Shown here: one piece after another, positions 1 through 5,214 of the stretch
Position numbering within the stretch: the stretch's first letter is position 1
Layout of the letters: every line of letters begins with the position of its first letter
NCBI GenBank assembly: GCA_025800435.1
Contig: JAOXRV010000050.1
Coordinates: 1 to 5,214, forward strand
Direction of reading: 5' to 3'
DNA from: Cellvibrionaceae bacterium
Lineage (GTDB): Bacteria > Pseudomonadota > Gammaproteobacteria > Pseudomonadales > Cellvibrionaceae
Length of the DNA stretch: 5,214 nt
Program-made: the position numbers and the translations under genes
The notes under the pieces: model-generated
Database searches by the model: none
Seen by the model: the letters and a program-made list of their open reading frames with translations, nothing else
Told to the model about the DNA's origin: nothing

Positions 1-270
1 GGCCAGGGTTTTACCCGCCAAACCATCGTCGCAGCTAAAACTGCGCAACGCACTGCCTTTATCTCGGTATTCACAGCCAGCCGGCAGCACCACCGAGGGG
101 CGGTTAAAACTCGGCACCGAGGCGGGTACCTTGGCCATTAAGCGGAACTGGCCCGGGCTCAGCTCGTTAATATTGATATAAAAGGGGCGGCTCTCATGGG
201 CTTGGGCCAGCTGCGCAAATAGGCACAAGCCTGTAATAAATAGCCCGAGAAAGTGTTTAGCGCGGCACAT
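1..270 (-). CDS. HupE/UreJ-like membrane protein, N-terminal 90 residues (runs off left edge)
   Basis: This ORF is open from an ATG at 268-270 to the window edge, giving 90 codons. Residues 1-24 form a Sec signal peptide: a short basic start (CRAKH), a hydrophobic core and an AQA cleavage site. The mature protein would begin HESRPFYININE, followed by a beta-rich stretch (GQFRLMAKVPAS) and two cysteines (C66, C80) that could pair in the periplasm. A signal peptide followed by HESRP is typical of the longer HupE/UreJ-type proteins, which place a periplasmic domain before a multi-span membrane domain. That membrane domain is outside the window, so the assignment rests on the N-terminus. Relatives of HupE and UreJ are linked to nickel or cobalt transport for hydrogenase or urease, but no such enzyme is seen here. 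The ATG lies only 3 nt past the isomerase stop codon, so the two genes are probably co-transcribed and translationally coupled. A GAGG about 11 nt upstream is a weak ribosome binding site. Confidence 0.72.
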   Translation of the reverse strand, partial: MCRAKHFLGLFITGLCLFAQLAQAHESRPFYININELSPGQFRLMAKVPASVPSFNRPSVVLPAGCEYRDKGSALRSFSCDDGLAGKTLA

Positions 271-273
271 AAA

Positions 274-1164
274 TCACGGTGCCTCTTTCGGCTGCGGATT
301 TAACTGCAGCATTTGCAAAAACTCAGCTTTGCCATCGATGGCATGCTGCTGTTTTAAGGCCTGCACCGCAGTTTGTTTGGCATCCAGCAAACGTTCACGC
401 TGGTAGTCGGCCAGCACCCGGCCGCGCACTTCGTCCAGCTGTGGCTGGTAGCTCGCCACCCGAGCGCTGATAAACACCAAATGCTGGCCGTGCTCAGAGC
501 CAATCGGCCCCAGCCACTGGCCACTGGCCTGGGCTAGTTCAAGGGCAAAAATACGCTCGGCAAAGGCTTCGCCAAAGTGGGCGGCCACATAGTCATAGGT
601 GCGCTCGACATAGTTGCGGTGGTACAAAAAGCGCTCGCCAAACTCCCCCGCCTCGGAAAAGCCCAGGCCCTGCAATTTGGGCAGGGTGGCTTCGGCCCGG
701 CTGCCGTCATCATTTTTAAAGTAAACATGGGCAAAGGTAATATGGGGCTGCACCAGGTAGTCGGCCGCGTACTTTTCCATAAAGCTTTGCAACTCGGTAT
801 CGCTGGGGGCGGGCAGGCTCTCGGCGCCGGATTGTAGAATAAAATCCATCTTCTGGATCAGCCGGCGTTTAATAATATAGTCGTCCTGCTCCAACTCCAG
901 CGCTAGGGCTTCGCGGTAGAGCAGCTCTTCTTCCAGAAAGTCATTGAGCATCTGTTGTTGCTCGGCCGCCGACATAGACTGCCAACGTGTTTTCGCCATC
1001 GCTTCATCAAATACCTTGCTGCGGTATTGAATAAAGGTCAGCAGGGTCTCATCGTTAATAATAATAGTGCCATCATCCTGCTCGGGGTTGAGCAGATTGA
1101 ACACATAAAACAGGGCAGCACCCACTGCCAAAAATAGTAACAATGGTTCTTTTAATAATCGCAC
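274..1164 (-). CDS. Membrane-anchored parvulin-like peptidyl-prolyl cis-trans isomerase
   Basis: This is a predicted periplasmic folding factor of the PpiC/parvulin (rotamase) type, 296 aa. I chose the GTG at 1162-1164 because it gives the usual family start, MRLLKEPLLLFLAVGAALF, in which a short basic end leads into a single membrane anchor (about residues 5-24). The frame stays open upstream to a TTG at 1219-1221, but those 19 extra residues have no family character. A helical SurA/PpiC-like chaperone segment follows, including FLEEELLYREALAL (about 76-89). The parvulin-like domain spans roughly residues 115-240, with ITFAHVYF (142-149), SGQWLGPI (214-221) and HGQHLVFI (225-232). The C-terminus is charged and probably helical (QPQLDEVRGRVLADYQRER). 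The catalytic domain is divergent, so isomerase activity is inferred, and a chaperone-only role is possible. It sits between the DUF3604 pair and a HupE/UreJ-like gene, which suggests it assists folding of exported products of this locus. It ends 3 nt before the next start codon. Confidence 0.82.
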   Translation of the reverse strand: MRLLKEPLLLFLAVGAALFYVFNLLNPEQDDGTIIINDETLLTFIQYRSKVFDEAMAKTRWQSMSAAEQQQMLNDFLEEELLYREALALELEQDDYIIKRRLIQKMDFILQSGAESLPAPSDTELQSFMEKYAADYLVQPHITFAHVYFKNDDGSRAEATLPKLQGLGFSEAGEFGERFLYHRNYVERTYDYVAAHFGEAFAERIFALELAQASGQWLGPIGSEHGQHLVFISARVASYQPQLDEVRGRVLADYQRERLLDAKQTAVQALKQQHAIDGKAEFLQMLQLNPQPKEAP

Positions 1165-1173
1165 AAATAGGAT

Positions 1174-1178
1174 CTCAC
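1174..1178 (-). promoter_or_regulatory. Weak ribosome binding site supporting the GTG start of the isomerase
   Basis: On the minus strand, GTGAG lies 9 nt before the GTG at 1162-1164. It is a modest Shine-Dalgarno match. Together with the family-like N-terminus it favours this start over the upstream TTG at 1219-1221. Confidence 0.4.
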
Positions 1179-1196
1179 GTTTAGGTGGCGCGTAAA

Positions 1197-1225
1197 ATGG
1201 TAGACTTGAACTGAACAGCAATCAA
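1197..1225 (-). promoter_or_regulatory. Possible sigma-70 promoter for the isomerase gene
   Basis: On the minus strand, TTGATT (1220-1225) and TACCAT (1197-1202) are separated by 17 nt. Each matches its consensus at 4 of 6 positions. The site lies after the large inverted repeat and before the isomerase start, where an internal promoter would be expected. The match is weak, and the gene could instead be read from the DUF3604 operon. Confidence 0.28.
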
Positions 1226-1252
1226 CAGTTTAACGCTTGTGGCTTCGCAACC

Positions 1253-1364
1253 GAGCCTTGGGGCAGGGGGTAGGTTTTGGGGAACGCATAAACCCGTCCC
1301 CGGGGCTCTCGCCCGGCATCCATGCCTCCCAAGCCCCCAAAACCTACCCCCTACCCCAAGGCTC
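1253..1364. repeat. Long inverted repeat, 30-nt arms around a 52-nt loop
   Basis: The arms are 1253-1282 and 1335-1364. Each runs from an outer GAGCCTTGGGG (or its complement) to an inner GGTTTTGGGG, and 29 of 30 positions are complementary, with the single mismatch at C1264. The loop holds two further small palindromes: CCCCGGGG (1298-1305) and GGCATCCATGCC (1315-1326). Neither strand has a T-run after the stem, so it is not a typical intrinsic terminator, although a stem this strong could slow or partly stop transcription between the DUF3604 genes and the isomerase gene. It could be a dispersed intergenic repeat. The 235 nt between the two genes (1165-1399) hold this repeat, the possible promoter and nothing else that I can support. 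Confidence 0.88.
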
Positions 1365-1399
1365 TACAACGTCAAGAGCCAAGCCTATGCAGAAGCCAT

Positions 1400-3202
1400 C
1401 TACGGCGTGTACCAAATTGCCGAGCTATAAGCCCGCTCTTGAATCGTTGGCGGGTGCTGTTCGGGGTGTGCCTTATTTAGGGCCAGGGCATCCAGCAAGC
1501 TATAGCGCGGGGTGGGTATTTCCAGCACGCGCACATAGTAAAAGGCGCGCTGGCTGGGGTCGAAGTCTGGGTCTTTCCATACCAGGCTAAACTCGTCGGC
1601 GCCCACATTATTGGTATAAGTGCCGCGCTTTAGATCCACAGTATTGGCCACTGGGCGGGTATTGCCTTTTTTGTCCAATTTGCGCTCATTCGATACCGCC
1701 AAGTTGTAGACTTGTTCACGGGGTTTACCCTCGGCATCCAGATAGCCCTTAACCATTTGTACCCGGTCAAGCTTGGCCCCATCTGGGTCGCGCACCGCCT
1801 GAATTAAAAAGCTGGGCGCTTTGCCCTTGGGCGCAGCGGCCAGGTCGCCGCCCATGGCCACGCCTTTTTTGTAGCCGCGCTGGGCCAGCTGTTTGGCCTT
1901 GGCGTCACGCTGTTTAAAGTTCCAGCCGCCAAATACCCGCAGGCCAATGCGGCTGCCGCTGGTGGCGTAAACTTCTTTGCGTTTAAAGGCCTCGAAAATA
2001 GATTCGCGGGTATTCTCTTCGGCCCATACCGCCGCCAGGCCCGAGGCGGAGAAGTCCCAGCCTTTTACCTTGGAGGTGGCATTGTCCGATGGCTGGCGGT
2101 CGTAGCTCTCGGGGCTGCCGTAGACGCTGACCTTGCCGGCAAAATTATCTTCTTCGGCCGCGCCCTGGCCGGTGTGGGCATCACTGGAGCCGATCACACC
2201 AAACTTATAGGGGTTAACGCCCAGCTGTTGCTCTAGCGCCAGGCCGCGCTTTAGGCTCGAACGAATATAATCTCCCACTTCAACCGGCGCCGGGCCTGCG
2301 TCACTCGCGCTGAGCAGGTGGCGATAGGTTTCAAACTCGGCAAACTCGTCATTGGGCGAAAGCAGTGGGTGGGTTTCTGAGTCGCCCTTAATCTGGGTCA
2401 TCTCGACCACCGGCTCCCAGCGCATGCGGGTGCGGGCGTAATCGGCGCTAATGGGCCGACCGTCGCTGTCGACCGTATTAAACATTAGGCCGCCGCTGAT
2501 ATTGGAGTTGTGGGGCATGGCGACAAAATCGGTATTATTGGCTTTGCTGGTTTTTTCAAACCAAGCCCACAGCCCCTCGGGGGTGTGATCATCCAGGGCG
2601 CTAAAGGGAATGGTCGCACTGGCTTGCTCGCCCGATTGTGGGGTAAACACCACCCGGTGTAAATTATTGCCCTCGGGGGTGGAGGTCCACTCCCAGCCGA
2701 TTAAGGTGGTAAATTTTCCGGGCTGGTTATACTGGTCGGCAATGGCGGTGGTCTCTTGCCAAATAGAGCGGCGAATGCGCTCGGTATTGAATTCGGGCAC
2801 TGCGCGCTTGGCGTTGATATTGCCCAGAAACTCCGCAAACACATCGGCGCCGCGCCCTTCTTTAACCATTTTAATAAAGCGCTGGCCAGTTTTAGTGCCG
2901 GCCAACTCCGGGTCACCTTTAAATAAGCGGTAGGGTACTCCCATCATTTCGGCGTGGTCGGCAATTAATAAAAAATCCAGCGGTCGCTGAATTTGCACCC
3001 GCGCGCCAGTGGCCGCGTTAACAATGGGCAGGCCCTGGGCATAGCGATAAGCCCCGTGTGGATCGACCGAGCGGTTACCTAAAAAATAGGCGTCCGGTGA
3101 GAAGGATGTGTGTAAATGGGTATCGCCCCACAGCAATTGGGTTTCGGCCTGAACTGCGCTGGCGGCAGCGGCTAGGGCGATGGCTAGGCTTATTGTCTTC
3201 AT
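1400..3202 (-). CDS. Exported DUF3604 protein, PHP-like putative metallohydrolase (second copy)
   Basis: This is a 600-aa secreted protein of the DUF3604 family, whose substrate I do not know. Residues 1-19 are a Sec signal peptide (MKTISLAIALAAAASAVQA) with cleavage before ETQ. Motifs resembling the metal sites of PHP-type hydrolases occur in order: GDTHLH (26-31, H29 and H31), ADHAE (81-85, D82 and H83), PHNSNIS (230-236, H231) and SSDAHTG (339-345, D341 and H343). These are the expected metal ligands, so a metal-dependent hydrolase or phosphoesterase is likely. The CehA/McbA metallohydrolases show a similar motif plan. After about residue 430 the protein is probably beta-rich, and it ends in the family-typical QERAYSSAIWYTP. 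The length is normal and no motif is broken. The ATG at 3200-3202 is supported by AAGGGA 5 nt upstream. The gene starts 9 nt after the upstream paralogue, so the two are surely co-transcribed. It differs from that copy mainly in the region after the last metal motif (about residues 355-382) and in its shorter signal peptide. Confidence 0.92.
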   Translation of the reverse strand: MKTISLAIALAAAASAVQAETQLLWGDTHLHTSFSPDAYFLGNRSVDPHGAYRYAQGLPIVNAATGARVQIQRPLDFLLIADHAEMMGVPYRLFKGDPELAGTKTGQRFIKMVKEGRGADVFAEFLGNINAKRAVPEFNTERIRRSIWQETTAIADQYNQPGKFTTLIGWEWTSTPEGNNLHRVVFTPQSGEQASATIPFSALDDHTPEGLWAWFEKTSKANNTDFVAMPHNSNISGGLMFNTVDSDGRPISADYARTRMRWEPVVEMTQIKGDSETHPLLSPNDEFAEFETYRHLLSASDAGPAPVEVGDYIRSSLKRGLALEQQLGVNPYKFGVIGSSDAHTGQGAAEEDNFAGKVSVYGSPESYDRQPSDNATSKVKGWDFSASGLAAVWAEENTRESIFEAFKRKEVYATSGSRIGLRVFGGWNFKQRDAKAKQLAQRGYKKGVAMGGDLAAAPKGKAPSFLIQAVRDPDGAKLDRVQMVKGYLDAEGKPREQVYNLAVSNERKLDKKGNTRPVANTVDLKRGTYTNNVGADEFSLVWKDPDFDPSQRAFYYVRVLEIPTPRYSLLDALALNKAHPEQHPPTIQERAYSSAIWYTP

Positions 3203-3207
3203 TATTA

Positions 3208-3213
3208 TCCCTT
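3208..3213 (-). promoter_or_regulatory. Ribosome binding site overlapping the upstream stop codon
   Basis: AAGGGA on the minus strand lies 5 nt before the ATG of the second DUF3604 gene. Its first two bases belong to the TAA stop codon (3212-3214) of the first copy. This arrangement favours re-initiation and balanced output of the two paralogues. Confidence 0.7.
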
Positions 3214-5041
3214 AGGGCGTATACCAAATTGGTGAGGTGTAAGCGCGCTCTTGCACAATGGTGAGCTTGGGCTCTTGGCCCAGGGCTATGCGGTCTAATA
3301 CAGTGTGGCGCGGGGTTTTAATCTCTAGCACGCGGGCGTAATAAAAGGCGCGCTGGGCCGGGTCAAACGCCGGGTCCTGCCAGTAGGCGGCCAGCTCGGC
3401 ATCGCCCACACTATTGCGGTAGCTGCCCTTGGCTAGGTCAACGGTAGATTGCAGCGCGGCCATTTTGGGCTCGACCTTGCGCTTGTCGGAGGCGGCAATA
3501 TTATAAACTTTCTCTTGCGGCACGCCGTCAGCGTCCAGCCAGCCTTTAACAATTTGAATACGATCGAGGTTGGCACTGGTCGGGTCTTTAACCGCGCGCA
3601 CTATAAACCCAGGCGCCTTGCCCTTGGGCGCTGCACTTAGATCACTGCCCATGGGCACACCTTTTTTATTGCCTAGTTTGGCAAAGCGCTTGGCGCTGGC
3701 GTCTTTATTTTTAAACTGCCAGCCGCCAAACATTTGCACCCCAATACGCGGGCCACTGGTGGCGTATACTTCACGTCGTTTAAAAGCGGCCATAATCGCC
3801 TCGCGGGTGTTTTCCTCGGCCCATACCGCTGCCAAGCCCGAGGCACTCATATCCCAGCCAGTTGGGCCCTCGGCGCCGATGCGCTTGCCATCTTTGCCGC
3901 CGGGCGAGCCGTCGCCGGCCATCTTGCCGTGGAAGTTGGTTTCCTCGGCCGAGGCCAGGCCGGTGTGGGAGTCGGTGGCACCGATCAGGCCAAATTTATA
4001 GGGGTTGGCGCCGGTCTGCTGCTCGACACTTAAACCGCGCTTGAGCGCGGAGCGGATATAAGAGCCATCATTTACCGGGGCAATTTTTTCGGTATCCGGG
4101 CGGGTATCGATCAAGAAGCGGTAGGTTTCAAATTCGGCAAACTCATCATTGGGTGACAGCAGTGGATGGGTTTCGGAATCACCCTTAATTTGGGTCATTT
4201 CCACCACCGGCTCCCAGCGCATCCGGGTGCGGGCGTAATCGGCCGTCAGCGGGCGGCCATCGGAATCCACATTATTAAACATCTCGCCCTTGGAGATATT
4301 GGCGTTGTGGGGAATCGAGATCATATCGATGCCCAGGCGCTGGCTGGTTTCACCCATCCACTGCCATAAGTCTTCGGCTTTCCAGCTCTCATTGGAGCTA
4401 TAGGGAATAAACTGCTTGGCTTTATCGGCGCCGGTGGCGGTGAGCACAATACGGTGCAAATTGGCGCCGTTATTCATGGCCGACCACTCCCAGCCCACCA
4501 GGGTGGTAAATTTGCCCGGCTCGTAGTTGCGCTCGGTAGCGTCTACTATCTCGGCCCACATGCTTTTGCGCACCTTGGGGTCGAGCAGTTGCAACAGTTC
4601 GGGGGCGCGCTGATCGCTGTTGGCATTCGCTACCAAGGTGCTAAACACTTTGCCGGCCTGGCCCTGTTGCATCCAGCCCATAAACTTGCGCCCAATCGGA
4701 TACTCGGCCAGCAGCTTATTGCCCCGAGCCAGACCCCGCACCACCCCCATCAGCTCGGCGTGGTCGGACACCACCAAAAAGTCCAGCGGCGTATCAATTT
4801 GCACCCGCCCCCGGTGCCCTGGGTGAATCACCGGGTAGCCCTTGGCATAGCGGTAGGCGGTATCCGGGTCGGCGCTGCGGTTGCCAAATAAAAAGGCATC
4901 AAAAGAGTAGCTGCTGTGCAAATGGGTATCGCCCCAATAGAGCTGCTTTTCAGCGGCCTCAACTAAGCCAGCATTGAGGCCGACACCGAGGCCAATGGCG
5001 ACCGCCAGGACACTGGGGGTAAGACGCTTAGATACTGACAT
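3212..5041 (-). CDS. Exported DUF3604 protein, PHP-like putative metallohydrolase (first copy)
   Basis: This is a 609-aa secreted DUF3604 protein and the first gene of the apparent operon. Residues 1-29 form a Sec signal peptide with a basic start (SVSKR), a hydrophobic core and a VEA cleavage site before AEKQ. PHP-like metal motifs are complete: GDTHLH (37-42, H40 and H42), SDHAE (92-96, D93 and H94), PHNANIS (244-250, H245) and ATDSHTG (355-361, D357 and H359). GWEWS (183-187) and NLHRIV (194-199) are shared with the second copy. The C-terminal third, including LDRIQIVKGW (492-501), looks beta-rich and ends in QERAYTSPIWYTP. It therefore looks like a periplasmic metal-dependent hydrolase. 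The family has no substrate that I can name with confidence. Residues 267-308 are identical to residues 253-294 of the second copy, while the glycine-rich stretch after the last metal motif (about 374-394) is not shared. The ATG at 5039-5041 is supported by GGGAG 6 nt upstream. Confidence 0.92.
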   Translation of the reverse strand: MSVSKRLTPSVLAVAIGLGVGLNAGLVEAAEKQLYWGDTHLHSSYSFDAFLFGNRSADPDTAYRYAKGYPVIHPGHRGRVQIDTPLDFLVVSDHAELMGVVRGLARGNKLLAEYPIGRKFMGWMQQGQAGKVFSTLVANANSDQRAPELLQLLDPKVRKSMWAEIVDATERNYEPGKFTTLVGWEWSAMNNGANLHRIVLTATGADKAKQFIPYSSNESWKAEDLWQWMGETSQRLGIDMISIPHNANISKGEMFNNVDSDGRPLTADYARTRMRWEPVVEMTQIKGDSETHPLLSPNDEFAEFETYRFLIDTRPDTEKIAPVNDGSYIRSALKRGLSVEQQTGANPYKFGLIGATDSHTGLASAEETNFHGKMAGDGSPGGKDGKRIGAEGPTGWDMSASGLAAVWAEENTREAIMAAFKRREVYATSGPRIGVQMFGGWQFKNKDASAKRFAKLGNKKGVPMGSDLSAAPKGKAPGFIVRAVKDPTSANLDRIQIVKGWLDADGVPQEKVYNIAASDKRKVEPKMAALQSTVDLAKGSYRNSVGDAELAAYWQDPAFDPAQRAFYYARVLEIKTPRHTVLDRIALGQEPKLTIVQERAYTSPIWYTP

Positions 5042-5047
5042 TGGGGG

Positions 5048-5052
5048 CTCCC
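5048..5052 (-). promoter_or_regulatory. Ribosome binding site of the first DUF3604 gene
   Basis: GGGAG on the minus strand lies 6 nt before the ATG at 5039-5041. It is the strongest Shine-Dalgarno match in the window and fixes the start. The leader upstream (about 5053-5075) is AT-rich, with TAAATAATAA, and could hold a -10 element. I see no convincing -35 partner. Confidence 0.7.
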
Positions 5053-5106
5053 GTATCGTTATTATTTAGTCCTCTAGGGCACCTCTGAATAACTCGGTGA
5101 CGCTCA

Positions 5107-5203
5107 GGCCTTGAGGCAAATGCGCTAGCAAGGCGCTCGCTCGAAGGCATGCTGGGCGCACGTCGAGAGTGAGCAACGCCGCTAGCGCCTTTGCCTCAAG
5201 GCC
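5107..5203. repeat. Imperfect inverted repeat upstream of the DUF3604 pair
   Basis: The arms are 5107-5129 (GGCCTTGAGGCAAA then TGCGCTAGC) and 5181-5203, complementary at 22 of 23 positions with the mismatch at T5121. The 51-nt loop carries a second, bulged stem between GCTCGCTCGA (5135-5144) and TCGAGAGTGAGC (5163-5174), so the whole 97-nt unit can fold into one long hairpin. There is no adjacent T-run. The element lies about 65 nt upstream of the first DUF3604 start. It could be a dispersed intergenic repeat or could end transcription coming from an unseen gene to the right. From 5042 to 5214 I see only this repeat, the leader and the ribosome binding site. Confidence 0.85.
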
Positions 5204-5214
5204 CCGCAGGGCGG

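Noticed and set aside
1165..1221. Longer isomerase start at TTG 1219-1221
   Set aside because: The 19 extra residues lack family character and would put a polar stretch before the membrane anchor. The GTG at 1162-1164 gives the usual start with a nearby GTGAG.
1253..1364. Rho-independent terminator
   Set aside because: The stem is strong, but no T-rich run follows on either strand and the loop is 52 nt, far longer than usual.
1237..1590. Plus-strand ORF of 117 codons
   Set aside because: It runs through the inverted repeat and antisense to the 3' end of the second DUF3604 gene. Its product is low-complexity and resembles no family I know, and there is no clear ribosome binding site.
3570..4044. 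Overlapping plus-strand ORFs opposite the first DUF3604 gene
   Set aside because: They are antisense shadows of a well-supported gene, caused by GC-rich codon use. Their products are rich in Arg, Pro and Gly and show no domain features.
5107..5203. Integron attC site
   Set aside because: Size and folding would fit, but the expected outer core sites (RYYYAAC and GTTRRRY) are absent at the ends. The neighbouring genes form an operon rather than single-gene cassettes.
1253..5203. Composite transposon or insertion sequence
   Set aside because: There is no transposase gene, no matched terminal repeats in the right layout and no convincing target duplication. The two repeats are only partly alike.

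Overview
The window carries four co-oriented genes, all on the minus strand, so it reads from right to left. It looks like chromosomal DNA from a Gram-negative, probably marine gammaproteobacterium. The lineage is an inference from moderately GC-rich codon use, Sec signal peptides and the gene set. Something near Cellvibrionales is plausible, but I cannot place it from sequence alone.

Layout in transcription order. (1) 5042-5214 is non-coding: a large imperfect inverted repeat, a short leader and a good ribosome binding site. (2) 3212-5041 encodes an exported DUF3604 protein, a PHP-like putative metal-dependent hydrolase (609 aa). (3) 1400-3202 encodes a second exported DUF3604 paralogue (600 aa). 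It begins 9 nt after the first, and its ribosome binding site overlaps the first gene's stop codon. (4) 1165-1399 is non-coding: a long GC-rich inverted repeat with 30-nt arms and a possible promoter. (5) 274-1164 encodes a membrane-anchored parvulin-like peptidyl-prolyl isomerase (296 aa from a GTG start). (6) 1-270 is the start of a HupE/UreJ-like protein with a signal peptide, cut by the window edge.

Working model (inference): the two DUF3604 proteins act in the periplasm as metal-dependent hydrolases on an unknown substrate. The anchored isomerase could help fold exported proteins. The HupE/UreJ-like membrane protein could move a metal ion. Together they would form a small exported-metalloenzyme locus of unknown function. 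The most interesting points are the tandem DUF3604 pair with a 42-residue identical core despite synonymous divergence, and the two hairpin-forming repeats of similar design that bracket this pair. No RNA genes, CRISPR arrays or transposase genes were seen.
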